64,000 nt of DNA, from positions 308,174-372,173 of the IMG/VR virus record IMGVR_UViG_3300043410_001892; one strand, written 5' to 3'. Positions 27,313-36,930 of the stretch are shown piece by piece. The stretch comes from a virus. Numbering within the stretch: position 1 is the first letter of the stretch; the number at the start of each line of letters is the position of its first letter. Position numbers and translations under genes: made by a program. The notes under the pieces are model-generated. The model was not told the origin of the DNA. It saw nothing but the letters and a program-made list of their open reading frames with translations, and ran no database searches.

Positions 27313-29610
27313 TTATCTAGCTATCTCAGTAATTCTCATCCATAGGGCAGTTGATGAGTTTGTAATAGTTATATTATCATCTGCACTATCTCTACGAACC
27401 CCAACAGTAATAGACTTTGCAGTTACGTTTGTGTTTGTGTATCTACCAGTTAAGGGAAATAGAGCACCTGTTCTAAAACTTTCGTTGCTCTTTGTCATCT
27501 GCCGACTGTAGGTAATTTCAGCTCCATCTACTTTAATACGAGAAAAATAGCTGTCTGTACCGGCACCGCCTGTATCAGATGCTGCTGAATATGCAGCCAC
27601 GTGAACATGAATAATTAGATAACTTGAACTACTCGATGGCGTATAACTATAGGTGATAAAATCTGTATCACTATTGCTAGTAGCTACTGTTGTCGTATTA
27701 ACAGTAAATTCTGTATTGCTTAACATAGTATCTTTAATAATCTGCCCAGCTCTATAAGAACCTGGTAGTACAAACCCGGCGGTCGCTAGATTACCAGTGG
27801 TATCAATCGCTGCTTTTACCGATCCACCTGTTTCGTTTAGATTATATACAAATCGTAGTAACTGTCCACTTAGAACACTAAATTGTCCATTCCAACTATC
27901 AAGCGCAAAGTTAGTATTATTGGCATAATACAGTAAGAGACCAGGTGTGTCTGTACTTCCGTTATCTAAAGTAATATCACCGGTTGCATATCCAGTCTTA
28001 GTAAATGTATTAGATCCAAAGTTATTAAGACCGGTAGTTCTTAAACCTGCTAATGTACCAACACTTGTTAAACTACTATTAACAACATTGTTTCCTAATG
28101 TCGTACCAGACAACGCAGACGTGCCTGCAATATAATATGCCATTCCAGCATCAATATCAATGTTATTTCCAACAAAGATATTAGCGGATACACCTAGTGT
28201 CCCTGTTATATTAACGGTATTAGATATGTGATTATATGTTGAACCACCAGTGCCGCGAGTAAATTGAATATAGCCATTGGAAGTAAGTGCAGATAGAGTT
28301 CCAACACTTGTTAAACTTGAACCAACTACGGTTGAGTTTAATGATGTTCCAGTTAAGGTCGTCGCTGCTGCGGTAACAGTTTTACTTTCACCTAATGATA
28401 TTTGTGTACCATTAATATAGAATAAGCTATTGGCTAATTTAGCATTACTAATACTACCAGCTAACATTGTATTTGTTACGGTTCCTGTATCTGTAGTATA
28501 AACACCATTAGTTACAGTTGCAGCATTGCCAGATGATGTAATGTAACCACTATCATTTGTAAACGCGCTTAACGTTGTAGGTTTATTAGTTAGATTATTA
28601 TAATCAGTAGTACCAGCTGGTCCTGTAAGTCCTTGTGGACCTTGATCTCCAGTATCACCCTTAGGTCCCTGTATGCCCTGAATTCCTTGTGCACCAGTTG
28701 CCCCAGTTGCCCCAGTGTCACCTGTAAGTCCTTGTGGTCCAGTTAACCCAGTATCACCCTTAGGTCCCTGTATGCCTTGAATTCCTTGTGGTCCAGTTGC
28801 TCCAGTATCACCTTTAAGTCCTTGTGCACCAGTTGCTCCAGTATCACCTTTAAGTCCTTGTGGTCCAGTTAAACCAGTATCGCCCTTAGGTCCCTGTATG
28901 CCTTGTGCACCAGTTGCACCAGTTGCACCAGTATCGCCTTTAAGTCCTTGTATGCCTTGTATACCTTGCGGGCCAGTTGCCCCAGTTGCGCCTGTATCAC
29001 CTTTGAGTCCTTGCGGTCCAGTTGCCCCAGTTGCGCCTGTAGCACCGGTTGGGCCAACAATAGGTCCAATGTAATCCCATTGTCCAAGTGTTAAATTCCA
29101 AAACCATAGTGCACCGTTTACATGTGGTAATATGCCAGTAGTAACAATCCAACCGTGACCTGCATAATCATTTAAATTAGTCGGAACTGCAGGTAGTGCT
29201 GATTCAGTTGCAACTGTTCCTTGGAGCTGTACACTAATACCTTGTGCACCAGTAGCTCCTGTGTCACCTTTTGGTCCTTGCGGTCCAGTTGCGCCTGTAG
29301 CACCGGTTGCACCAGTAACGCCTGCAGGACCTTGAATTCCTTGTACACCTTGTGGTCCTGCTGGGACAGCAGCCCATAATACAGTAGTACCATTAGTTTG
29401 TAAAAAATTACCACTTTGATTGGCTTGATCTGGATAACTAGCAGTACCACTACCGCTACCACTAATAATTATACCACCAGGAGTTATACCGTCTGATACT
29501 CTAATAGTATTACTTTCACTATCATACCAAAGACGATTTAATTGCCCAATACGTGTATTACCGTCGTTATAATCTCGATAACTAGTAAAAAAATCTTGTG
29601 TGAATGCCAC
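27313..29610 (-). CDS. Third collagen-like tail fibre protein (765 aa)
   Basis: The N-terminal attachment domain (residues 1-60, [20 protein letters not shown]) resembles those of the two other collagen-like fibres. Gly-X-Y blocks lie at about residues 85-125 and 190-335, interrupted by a globular [20 protein letters not shown] insert. The remaining 430 residues are beta-rich with [17 protein letters not shown]-like repeats. The last 120 residues look like a compact distal domain. Likely a receptor-binding fibre. Confidence 0.87.
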   Translation of the reverse strand: MAFTQDFFTSYRDYNDGNTRIGQLNRLWYDSESNTIRVSDGITPGGIIISGSGSGTASYPDQANQSGNFLQTNGTTVLWAAVPAGPQGVQGIQGPAGVTGATGATGATGPQGPKGDTGATGAQGISVQLQGTVATESALPAVPTNLNDYAGHGWIVTTGILPHVNGALWFWNLTLGQWDYIGPIVGPTGATGATGATGPQGLKGDTGATGATGPQGIQGIQGLKGDTGATGATGAQGIQGPKGDTGLTGPQGLKGDTGATGAQGLKGDTGATGPQGIQGIQGPKGDTGLTGPQGLTGDTGATGATGAQGIQGIQGPKGDTGDQGPQGLTGPAGTTDYNNLTNKPTTLSAFTNDSGYITSSGNAATVTNGVYTTDTGTVTNTMLAGSISNAKLANSLFYINGTQISLGESKTVTAAATTLTGTSLNSTVVGSSLTSVGTLSALTSNGYIQFTRGTGGSTYNHISNTVNITGTLGVSANIFVGNNIDIDAGMAYYIAGTSALSGTTLGNNVVNSSLTSVGTLAGLRTTGLNNFGSNTFTKTGYATGDITLDNGSTDTPGLLLYYANNTNFALDSWNGQFSVLSGQLLRFVYNLNETGGSVKAAIDTTGNLATAGFVLPGSYRAGQIIKDTMLSNTEFTVNTTTVATSNSDTDFITYSYTPSSSSSYLIIHVHVAAYSAASDTGGAGTDSYFSRIKVDGAEITYSRQMTKSNESFRTGALFPLTGRYTNTNVTAKSITVGVRRDSADDNITITNSSTALWMRITEIAR

Positions 29611-29612
29611 AA

Positions 29613-29870
29613 TTAGCTCTCAAATGGTCCATCATCATCTGCTAAGTCAAATACAGATTTAAGACCTGCTGATTTTTTTAATAATTCAATTTTTTGTTGT
29701 AATGGCGGTGTAAACGGACCAGGTTCTTCATCTTCAGAATTACTTACATTGGAAGATGTTTCTCCATTCATATTATTATGGACGTGTACTACTACCGGTT
29801 GTTGTGTATTACCGTTTTCAATTTTATCTAATCGAGAAATTAATGATCTTAATAATTCTTGAATTGTCAT
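29613..29870 (-). CDS. Small acidic virion-cluster protein (85 aa)
   Basis: Leader [14 protein letters not shown], a His/Asn-rich stretch ([12 protein letters not shown]), an acidic patch, then [21 protein letters not shown]. The PLQQ-x-x-EL-x-KK motif is shared with the next upstream gene and, as I recall, with other T4-like phage proteins. Shares its start base with the upstream stop (TAATG). Confidence 0.7.
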   Translation of the reverse strand: MTIQELLRSLISRLDKIENGNTQQPVVVHVHNNMNGETSSNVSNSEDEEPGPFTPPLQQKIELLKKSAGLKSVFDLADDDGPFES

Positions 29871-30160
29871 TATAGTATACCTTTAATTATTTGTTTTAAT
29901 CTCGATAAATCATCTGGGGTATCATCACTATCGTCATCTTTACCAATATCTTCGGGTTCTGTAATTTTGTCTATAACTGCACTATCTTTACCAACCGCTG
30001 CTTTTTTAAGTTCTAATTCTTGTTGTAGTGGTGACACATAGATTGGATTCTCATCAGGTTCTTCTGAGTCATTGTTACCTGCTACATCAATTTCTGGATC
30101 ACCGTCACCGTTTATTCTAATATTAATAGGTACGTTGATTGTAAATTCTCTTGCTCTCAT
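29870..30160 (-). CDS. Small acidic virion-cluster protein (96 aa)
   Basis: Leader MRAREFTINVPINIRING, an acidic middle, YVSPLQQELELKKAAVGKDS (paralogous to the neighbour), and a C-terminal DDLSRLKQIIKGIL helix. Similar leader and motif order suggest the pair arose by duplication. Virion role inferred. Confidence 0.7.
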   Translation of the reverse strand: MRAREFTINVPINIRINGDGDPEIDVAGNNDSEEPDENPIYVSPLQQELELKKAAVGKDSAVIDKITEPEDIGKDDDSDDTPDDLSRLKQIIKGIL

Positions 30161-30190
30161 TATAAATCCTTTAGCTATACTGTACTTATC

Positions 30191-32194
30191 TTAATCTTCA
30201 CTGAATACAACTGCTAATGATACACGATTTAATGCACTAGATGATTGTATCGCAAATGTAATGCTATCGCCGGGCGGTATTGCTACACGAACATTATCTA
30301 ATTGATACCTTGATTCACCGTTGATTGCCGTAATAAATCTAGAAACTGCAGTATCAATCAAATAGTTTAGTTGTCCATCTACTACACTAACCATACCATT
30401 ATCTTTAGGTTGACTTCTGTAAACATGTGTGGTATTTAAACTAGATGCATTGTAAAACACATATAAAATACCCGGATCATTTCCCTGTACACCTACGCTT
30501 ACATCTTTAAGAAGTATTTCTTTAGCGTTTAAAATATAATTCCCATTAAGTGCTCCTGCAGATCCGTTAGTAACATACGGGTTACGAATAGTTAATAAAT
30601 GATGGCATAAATCCTTAACTAACCCAGCTTTAACACTTTGAGTACTACGATTAAGTTCATTTTGTTTAATTTCGCCTTCAATAGCTCCCATCATACAAAC
30701 ACCACTTACTGTCGTATTAGTTGTGCTACCCAAGCTATATGCAACATACCCAATTTTAAAACTTGGATTAGCAACATGTGGTAAATTGTATTGATTAGTG
30801 TAATGCTCTCTATGAAAGAATAAAAGTTCCCCAGTGATTTGATTTTCAAGAGCATATCTAATTTCGCCAACACCTAACCATCTAAAGTTTATTTGAAATA
30901 CATTTAAGTGTTCAGTTGCTATTGTCATTCCGCTTGGGTTTAAATCTTTAGTTCCTGTTAGTGGATTGATATAACCTAATTTATCAACATTAAAGTCTTT
31001 TTGATATGTCCAATGTTCAGTTTGTGCTACTCCGATTTGCAACTGAGCAAATGTACCAGAAATAGTTCCAGTACTTGTGATACTATAAGTTCCTGATTTT
31101 GCTCCTAATGAATTAGCTAAGAATACAATAGTATTATCAACTTGATCTACTAACCATCCAGTGTATCCATTTAAACGTGTTGCAATTATAGATGCAGCAA
31201 TAGCTGTATCAGCAGTATTGACTGTTATGTTATTAAATGGAACTCCATTGAGTGTTATAGTGATTGTTTGCGATCCAGTTGTTATGCTGTTGATAGTAAG
31301 TTGATGAATATCTGCTTTGCCACCTGTTGCTCTCATTACACCAAACTTAGGTCCTGTTCCGTCGTCATTCCATCCAACCATGATAGCATTTTCTTGATTG
31401 AATAAACCAGCACGTTGACTAGTAAGTGCAATGTTTGGTGTAAATGCTGCAGTGAAACGACACAATGCACCTTGTCCAGGGCGGTATCTTATAAATCTTT
31501 TTGATCTTAACACACCGTATCCGTATGCGTCAGTTCCGGTATTTACTGTGAATAATGCCTGCAGTGGGTTTGCAGATGCACCTGATCCAGTACCAGAATG
31601 ATAAGTTTGAATTACGTCGTCAGTAATACCGTATATGCTGTCTAGTTGTATAACTGGTGTAATTGTTAACCCAAACGGTTCGCCAAACGCCGATACCGAA
31701 CTTGCACCTTTAACTACAGTTTCTATAGTACCTCCAGTAACAGTAGCAGTTAAGTTACCAGTAACTGCAATTGGATCAGTATTAGAAACTTTAGCATCGA
31801 CGTATATGCGATTGCTAGTAGTGTTGTCGTTGCTATCTTTAGATACTTTGTATATTGTTGGGAATGCAGGAAAATTACCTACATCGATACTGGTTGGAAT
31901 CGCAGGGAAGTTTCCTACATTGATACTTGTCGGAAATGCTGGGAAGTTTCCTACATTGATACTTGTCGGAAATGCTGGGAAGTTACCCACATCGATGTTA
32001 CTTGTTAAATGTACAGGGATACTTTGTAATTCAGTATTATTAACCCTAATCTCAGATGCAATGTTAACACTGCCGGTAACTGTAATATTATCAGAACCCA
32101 AAGTAACTCGAACATGGGGTAAATCACCAACTAGTTCCATTGCATGATGTAAATTGTTTATATTAACATCGCTTCGATCGTGTACGTATGCCAT
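30191..32194 (-). CDS. Virion structural protein with short tandem repeats (667 aa)
   Basis: Residues 67-113 are four tandem 12-aa units of the type I(D/N)VGNFPAFPTS. The body is beta-rich with an RFIRYRPGQGALCRFTAAF segment (residues about 235-255) and QINFRWLGVGEIRYALEN (about 465-480). Such segments occur, as far as I recall, in large phage tail or capsid-fibre proteins. No enzyme motif. It overlaps the upstream gene by 1 nt. Confidence 0.8.
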   Translation of the reverse strand: MAYVHDRSDVNINNLHHAMELVGDLPHVRVTLGSDNITVTGSVNIASEIRVNNTELQSIPVHLTSNIDVGNFPAFPTSINVGNFPAFPTSINVGNFPAIPTSIDVGNFPAFPTIYKVSKDSNDNTTSNRIYVDAKVSNTDPIAVTGNLTATVTGGTIETVVKGASSVSAFGEPFGLTITPVIQLDSIYGITDDVIQTYHSGTGSGASANPLQALFTVNTGTDAYGYGVLRSKRFIRYRPGQGALCRFTAAFTPNIALTSQRAGLFNQENAIMVGWNDDGTGPKFGVMRATGGKADIHQLTINSITTGSQTITITLNGVPFNNITVNTADTAIAASIIATRLNGYTGWLVDQVDNTIVFLANSLGAKSGTYSITSTGTISGTFAQLQIGVAQTEHWTYQKDFNVDKLGYINPLTGTKDLNPSGMTIATEHLNVFQINFRWLGVGEIRYALENQITGELLFFHREHYTNQYNLPHVANPSFKIGYVAYSLGSTTNTTVSGVCMMGAIEGEIKQNELNRSTQSVKAGLVKDLCHHLLTIRNPYVTNGSAGALNGNYILNAKEILLKDVSVGVQGNDPGILYVFYNASSLNTTHVYRSQPKDNGMVSVVDGQLNYLIDTAVSRFITAINGESRYQLDNVRVAIPPGDSITFAIQSSSALNRVSLAVVFSED
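31856..31996 (-). repeat. Four tandem 36-bp coding repeats
   Basis: Encode the NFPAFPTS(I)(N/D)VG units; two neighbouring copies are nearly identical at the DNA level, so copy number may vary. Confidence 0.85.
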
Positions 32195-32454
32195 TATGTA
32201 ATCCAGGGACGACCTAATACTAATCCGCCTGCATTAGGATTGTCGGTAATTCCGTCACCGTTATATTTTGTTGGTAGTTGTGTAATATCGTAATTGTTTC
32301 TATCGCGATAATATGGTTTAGTAGAATCGATGCTACCAGTAACCGTTCCATTGGCTGCTACCGTTTTACCTTGACGTTTAGCTTTTGCTAAGTTAAGTTT
32401 GGCTGTTTGTTTTGCTTCTTTGGTTGATAACCATGCTATTCCGTTTGCTGACAT
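32194..32454 (-). CDS. Conserved T4-like virion-cluster protein (86 aa)
   Basis: MSANGIAWLSTKEAKQTAKL, a basic linker, then YDITQLPTKYNGDGITDNPN and GGLVLGRPWIT. This layout (YD-x-TQLPT-x-Y ... GRPW at the end) is one I recall from T4-like phages. 1-nt overlaps with both neighbours. Function unknown. Confidence 0.72.
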   Translation of the reverse strand: MSANGIAWLSTKEAKQTAKLNLAKAKRQGKTVAANGTVTGSIDSTKPYYRDRNNYDITQLPTKYNGDGITDNPNAGGLVLGRPWIT

Positions 32455-32819
32455 TATTGTCCCCTCATTGTTTTAATCATTATAACGTGTTCAGGTGTGT
32501 CGTTTGATGGTTGATCAAATTCTTGATCTATTAAATGTGGAGTTGCGCTTGGATCTTTAACTCTAATATCAGCAGGATGTTTTGGCCCATTTAAACCACC
32601 ACCTGCATGAATTGTAACAGAATCAATACCAGCATACGCAGGATTTGGTTCATTAACATATTGATGTCTTTCTGGACTGTCAGCTAAGTCAACAATTTGT
32701 TTAAATCTATTGATGTCGTCTCCTGCTGTAACTTTATGATCAGGTTTAAGAACAACTTGTGGTTCTTGGCTACCATCAATAAAGTTTAAAATACTTCTTA
32801 TAATTTCGTGAGCTCTCAT
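32454..32819 (-). CDS. Conserved T4-like virion-cluster protein (121 aa)
   Basis: Leader MRAHEIIRSILNFIDG, DDINRFKQI (like DDLSRLKQI in the 96-aa protein), then AYAGIDSVTIHAGGGLNGPK and HPADIRVKDPS. First gene of the tightly overlapping set down to the 667-aa protein. Function unknown; internal virion location inferred. Confidence 0.72.
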   Translation of the reverse strand: MRAHEIIRSILNFIDGSQEPQVVLKPDHKVTAGDDINRFKQIVDLADSPERHQYVNEPNPAYAGIDSVTIHAGGGLNGPKHPADIRVKDPSATPHLIDQEFDQPSNDTPEHVIMIKTMRGQ

Positions 32820-32837
32820 TTATATGTCCTCTTAGTG

Positions 32838-32844
32838 TATTTAG
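32838..32844 (-). promoter_or_regulatory. Candidate T4-like late promoter box
   Basis: Minus-strand CTAAATA plus C lies 19 nt before the 121-aa gene. The rest of 32845-32970 contains no gene that I can support. Confidence 0.4.
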
Positions 32845-32974
32845 TGTAAGAATAGACATTAAATGATGAATTTATAAATATGTTGTCAAAGTATGTTCTA
32901 AGATTTGAGGAAGAAAACGTTACAGGGATCGGTTGACAAAGTCAGTACCGTGGTGACATGGAAAATAATGAGAT

Positions 32975-33000
32975 AAAAAAATAGGAGCATAAGCTCCTAT
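32975..33000 (-). terminator. Rho-independent terminator
   Basis: An 8-bp stem ATAGGAGC / GCTCCTAT with a 4-nt loop, ending in a T-rich run on the minus strand, 17 nt after the ParB-like gene. Confidence 0.88.
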
Positions 33001-33016
33001 CTTTTTCTAAGTACTG

Positions 33017-34234
33017 TTAGATAATATGTGATGGATATGGTGTCCATGATGGTTGAGGAACAGGCAATTCTAAACTTGTGTGTTTTTCTAAAACTGCATG
33101 CAAATACACGTTACCTATTTTCTTCTCAGGACGTTGAATGCCTTGCAATGTACCAGTAGTTGAAATAACGTTTCTAAACCATTCGTTATACGCATTTGTA
33201 CCATAGTTCATAAACTTAATGACATCAAACTTACCACCCATAACTGCATTTAGTGTATCTGCAACTGTTTTGATATATGCACTATCAACTGTAATCTTAG
33301 ACTTTTCACAAGCATCAAAGAAGCTATACAGTAACCAGCTTTCTTTTGTATCAACTGGTCGCTTTGCATCACATACTGCAGAAAAGTATTCACAAAAGTT
33401 TTCTGTAACCGTTAAGCTATATGCATCATTAAGGAACTCTGTCATTGTATGCAAAGCACCAGGTTTGTCTGTGTCACCAAACTTTGCATGTGTTGCAAAC
33501 ATGTTTGATTTTTCTAAGATCTTTTGCTTTGCATCTGCAAGTAGCCAATAATCTTGATAATTACAATCAGTTCTAACACCAAATAACATTTGATGGTACA
33601 AGTCAATTGGATCAAAACGTTTGCTAGAAACAGTATTCATGTAGATAAGTTTTTCTCTAACTTCATGCTTTTCTGTAGTAGTATAGACTGAACCTGGAAC
33701 TATGCAGTTATCTAGGTCGTTCTCTAACCCCATGTTTTTTGCAATTAGGTATAACATGCAAGCAGTATGCATACCATCAAATGCAATAAATTTATCAGGT
33801 ATTGCAGCATCGCGATAAACTCTAATTGCATTTACTGCATACTGATCAAATTTAGTAATAAGTCCAATTAAGTGATTTATATCTAATTGTCGTTGTAATG
33901 TTGTATCAACCATAATATCACTTAACGGAATATCCTTACATTCACATAGTAGTATGTCGCTCCATTTTTCATACGAGTGTTTACGATTAAAGATCGTCAT
34001 TGCATTCTGTAATCCTAATTGAGTATTGTTAGCTGCACTAACAGTATCAATTAATGTTTCTAATGAAACATAATGCGAATCAGATTTAAAAAATCGTTGA
34101 TTAACCTGTGATGAATATGATGACGTAGGATCAATTGTTAAATTAATTTCTGACGTGTTTATCACCGATTTAGGATTTAACATCCGTTTAATAGTTAATT
34201 CAAAGTTTGTATCTAAATCTAAATCTATGTTCAT
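33017..34234 (-). CDS. ParB/Srx-fold protein (405 aa)
   Basis: Residues about 100-165 carry a ParB-like N-domain pattern: IPLSDIMVDTTLQRQLD, LIGLITKFD, then IAFDGMHTACMLYL, in which DGMHTA replaces the usual DG-x-HR. The long C-terminal part is helical and unrecognised. Proteins of this type in phages may be DNA-binding, nuclease or modification proteins; the substituted motif makes ATPase or CTPase activity doubtful. It has its own consensus promoter and terminator. Confidence 0.7.
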   Translation of the reverse strand: MNIDLDLDTNFELTIKRMLNPKSVINTSEINLTIDPTSSYSSQVNQRFFKSDSHYVSLETLIDTVSAANNTQLGLQNAMTIFNRKHSYEKWSDILLCECKDIPLSDIMVDTTLQRQLDINHLIGLITKFDQYAVNAIRVYRDAAIPDKFIAFDGMHTACMLYLIAKNMGLENDLDNCIVPGSVYTTTEKHEVREKLIYMNTVSSKRFDPIDLYHQMLFGVRTDCNYQDYWLLADAKQKILEKSNMFATHAKFGDTDKPGALHTMTEFLNDAYSLTVTENFCEYFSAVCDAKRPVDTKESWLLYSFFDACEKSKITVDSAYIKTVADTLNAVMGGKFDVIKFMNYGTNAYNEWFRNVISTTGTLQGIQRPEKKIGNVYLHAVLEKHTSLELPVPQPSWTPYPSHII

Positions 34235-34277
34235 GCTGTTTCCTCACTAGTTGTTTAAAAATTGTTAATATGTGCAT

Positions 34278-34306
34278 ATTATACAATAAATACTATGCAA
34301 TGTCAA
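34278..34306 (-). promoter_or_regulatory. Sigma70-type promoter (TTGACA-N17-TATAAT)
   Basis: Perfect minus-strand boxes with a 17-nt spacer upstream of the ParB-like gene. A plus-strand late-type box overlaps it. Confidence 0.85.
34286..34293 (+). promoter_or_regulatory. Candidate T4-like late promoter box
   Basis: AATAAATA plus C lies 33 nt before the plus-strand 47-aa gene. The overlap with the divergent early promoter could let one class of transcription switch off the other. Confidence 0.4.
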
Positions 34307-34325
34307 TGATAACGAAGGAATAGAT

Positions 34326-34469
34326 ATGGAATTAATTAAGAGTATTATACATAATGTAATAGTTCATCCAATATTACCATTTTTGCCACGTAAATGGGCA
34401 AAAGTAATACATGAAAAAAACGCCCTGTGGGCATATGGTCCAAATGGACCATTTAATGGTTTAGATTAG
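34326..34469 (+). CDS. Small conserved phage protein (47 aa)
   Basis: MELIKSIIHNVIVHPILPFL followed by PRKWAKVIHEKNALWAYGPN. GAAGGAATAG gives a ribosome binding site. The VHP-x-LPFLPR pattern, with a short amphipathic helix, recurs in phages as I recall. Function unknown. It lies 9 nt before the lipase gene. Confidence 0.72.
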   Translation: MELIKSIIHNVIVHPILPFLPRKWAKVIHEKNALWAYGPNGPFNGLD

Positions 34470-34478
34470 GAGCGTAAT

Positions 34479-35243
34479 ATGATATCAGATTTAACATTTG
34501 AAGAACAGTCTTTATTTTTTGCAAAACTAAGTTCTCTAGCGTATAACGATTATCAGTTATTCGATGGGTATGGTCTTAGTGGTGTATTTTTAAGTAATGG
34601 CGGATCACAGGCGTATGTACTGTGGAATAATGATGACATGATTATTGTATGTCGAGGAACTCAACCAAATGAACTTAATGACATTATTCACGATCTTGAA
34701 TTTGGATTAGTATCAAGTAGATCAGGATACGGACATGTTCACCGTGGGTTCCAAACCAGTATAGATTTAATATGGGTTGATATGCTTAAATTATTGCAGA
34801 AGTTTGGTTCTAATCGTAAGTTATGGTGTACTGGGCATAGTCTAGGTGCTGCAATGTCAACACTGGTTGCTGCACGATGTGCAAGAACAGATAAATTGCC
34901 ATGTCCAACGTTATTTACTTATGGTAGTCCGCGTGTAGGAAATATAGAATTTATTAGACATATGAATAATTTAGGAGTAGAACATCATAGATGGGTAAAC
35001 AATGCAGATATTGTTACGCGTAATCCAATTTATCCATATAAGCATCATGGAAAATTACACTACTTTGATCATTATGGCGATGTAAGAATTTTTACAAGAT
35101 GGCAAATGATCAAAGATAGAGTAAAAGGTTTTTATAAAGGTTTTAAAAAAGGTAAAGTGAATTTCTTTGTAAATCACTTTATGGATAACTACCTTAAGAA
35201 TTTAGAAAAGTTACAACCTTCCCCAAATGTCCCTGTTGACTGA
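34479..35243 (+). CDS. Class 3 lipase family protein
   Basis: 254 aa alpha/beta-hydrolase. WCTGHSLGAAMSTL holds the nucleophile Ser in G-x-S-x-G, VNNADIVTRNP carries the likely catalytic Asp, and the downstream KHHGKLHYFDH supplies a His. DMIIVCRGTQP is the oxyanion-loop region of lipase_3 proteins. No signal peptide is seen. Possible role: attack on host membrane lipid late in infection. Its 3' end overlaps the convergent nuclease gene by 33 nt. Confidence 0.88.
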   Translation: MISDLTFEEQSLFFAKLSSLAYNDYQLFDGYGLSGVFLSNGGSQAYVLWNNDDMIIVCRGTQPNELNDIIHDLEFGLVSSRSGYGHVHRGFQTSIDLIWVDMLKLLQKFGSNRKLWCTGHSLGAAMSTLVAARCARTDKLPCPTLFTYGSPRVGNIEFIRHMNNLGVEHHRWVNNADIVTRNPIYPYKHHGKLHYFDHYGDVRIFTRWQMIKDRVKGFYKGFKKGKVNFFVNHFMDNYLKNLEKLQPSPNVPVD

Positions 35244-35966
35244 TTGTTCAATTGGTGTGGTACCAAGTGATGGGAAGAAGTTAATATTTACTATATTTTG
35301 TAATTGTTCAACAGTTAAAAGGTATTTAGGTAAATCTTTAGCAGACACTGAGTCATTTGGTATCAAAAACGCAATTGATTGTTTATTAGTTTCGTCGTAG
35401 ATAACCTTCCATAAGTAGTCCGGAATAACTACACCTTTGCCAATAGTTTTAAATGGTTTATCAGGCATGTGATAGGTACCGGATATTACATAAATGTCTC
35501 TTCCATCTTCAGCCCAATTTCGAACTGTGGCTTCCAACTTGTTCCAGATGCCTCTATTGTGAGCTGGAACTTGTGGAACCATGTTTGCGAGAGAAAAGCT
35601 TTCGCTCATCACCTCCTTGCTTTGTGTACTATCACCTGCAGGTACTAAGTGTCCTCTATCATATGGATGTCCTGCATAGTCATGCAGTGTTGAACGAAAT
35701 TGTTCAGGTAACGTTAAGTCCGGATGGAAATCATCTTCACGGTGGAATTCACCGTGTATATCTTCAGGTGATACATGTTCAACTACGTATTCTGCAGTCT
35801 TAGTATCATAACGATAATGAATTGCGTAATTCTGTTTACACATATATTGAGTAGCTGTTAGTTTTGAAACAGGTGCACCATATATTGTAAATTGCGGACA
35901 TTTATCGTCAATGGGGTTTGCTGCTACCGTTAGAGGTAACAGTAGTAATAATAAGAGTTTTTTCAT
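35211..35966 (-). CDS. Secreted DNA/RNA non-specific endonuclease
   Basis: 251 aa. The first 17 residues (MKKLLLLLLLPLTVAANP) are a signal peptide. PYDRGHLVPAGD is the DRGH active site of the beta-beta-alpha-metal (NUC1) family, and NMVPQVPAHNRGIWNKLE supplies the metal-binding Asn. Export suggests degradation of nucleic acid in the periplasm or outside the cell, rather than host genome breakdown. It overlaps the DUF454 gene by 4 nt. Confidence 0.92.
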   Translation of the reverse strand: MKKLLLLLLLPLTVAANPIDDKCPQFTIYGAPVSKLTATQYMCKQNYAIHYRYDTKTAEYVVEHVSPEDIHGEFHREDDFHPDLTLPEQFRSTLHDYAGHPYDRGHLVPAGDSTQSKEVMSESFSLANMVPQVPAHNRGIWNKLEATVRNWAEDGRDIYVISGTYHMPDKPFKTIGKGVVIPDYLWKVIYDETNKQSIAFLIPNDSVSAKDLPKYLLTVEQLQNIVNINFFPSLGTTPIEQSVNRDIWGRL

Positions 35967-36373
35967 TTTAACCAGCCTATTTTTTTATTGTTGATAGTGC
36001 GAAAAATATATTCATCAATGCTTCCGGGGAATCTCCATGCCCATATTGCTACAAGCAACATAACACTTCCTGACCCAAAGATAGCATGTAAATTATGTGA
36101 AGTAAACCATATTGCAACTAATGAACTTGACATTACAAGTAACATCATATATTTCATTTTAGTTGGGAATACTTTCATGTTGACCCAATTATTTAAAAAT
36201 GGACCAAACTGTTTATGATTGTAGATCCATGTATGCATTCTAGGACTTCCTTTACTAAATGCATACGCAGATCCTACTAAAAATGGACTAAACGGTATAC
36301 CTGGAGTAACTACTCCAATATATGCTAGTCCTAATAAAATAAATCCTAAGATTTTCCAAAGTGTTTTTTTCAT
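35963..36373 (-). CDS. DUF454 (YbaN-like) membrane protein
   Basis: 136 aa, matching DUF454: ILGFILLGLAYIGVVTPGIP, F-x-L-x-SAYAFSKGSPR, then two further hydrophobic helices (MMLLVMSSSLVAIWF; SVMLLVAIWAW). Predicted inner-membrane protein of unknown biochemical role. Between algH-like and nuclease genes, with 1- and 4-nt overlaps. Confidence 0.88.
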   Translation of the reverse strand: MKKTLWKILGFILLGLAYIGVVTPGIPFSPFLVGSAYAFSKGSPRMHTWIYNHKQFGPFLNNWVNMKVFPTKMKYMMLLVMSSSLVAIWFTSHNLHAIFGSGSVMLLVAIWAWRFPGSIDEYIFRTINNKKIGWLK

Positions 36374-36927
36374 TAGATCATAAAGTTTTGAGCAAATTCA
36401 AGACTGCATCTTTCTAATGCTTCGTCCCATATATCTTCAAGATCTGTTTCAAGTGCTAATTCTGAATCACAAGTTGATTTACACCAGCTAATGCTAGTAG
36501 TAGTTTGTTTTGAACCATTTATTTGTGATTCTAAATCTTCTAAATTCCATGTACACATACCCAAGAACATTCTCCATTGTTCTGGTTCGTCACCTACTTC
36601 AAATCGTGAAAGTATTTCATCATCTGAGCTTAAACAAAAATGTTCACTAATTTGGAATGTATTTCTACTTCTCCATTCTGTTGAATGTAATAATGAAAAA
36701 CTTGTTTGTCTATCTGGGCCTCCTATATGTAGCATACCTGACACATGTTCAAGGTTTGCACTTAGTCTTGATCCAAATTCGTTGATTGTCATACGACTGT
36801 CCTTATTTAAAATAAGTCCAGTTACGCAATTTGATCGTTCAATGTCAGTGACTAAAATAGTCGATCGTTCCCATAGATGATGTTTTACGCTTGGTGGTGC
36901 TATTAGTAATGTTCCTGGTTTTATCAT
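36373..36927 (-). CDS. YqgE/AlgH family protein (UPF0301)
   Basis: 184 aa. Family marks: GTLLIAPPSV, NCVTGLILNKDSRMTINEF, and HIGGPDRQTSFSLLH. YqgE/AlgH proteins are found in many T4-like marine and freshwater phages, but their role is not known. The C-terminal third is acidic and Cys-containing. Confidence 0.88.
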   Translation of the reverse strand: MIKPGTLLIAPPSVKHHLWERSTILVTDIERSNCVTGLILNKDSRMTINEFGSRLSANLEHVSGMLHIGGPDRQTSFSLLHSTEWRSRNTFQISEHFCLSSDDEILSRFEVGDEPEQWRMFLGMCTWNLEDLESQINGSKQTTTSISWCKSTCDSELALETDLEDIWDEALERCSLEFAQNFMI

Positions 36928-36930
36928 ATG

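Noticed and set aside
33219-33551. 110-codon plus-strand ORF inside the ParB-like gene
   Set aside because: Antisense to a long, motif-bearing gene with promoter and terminator; no start signal.
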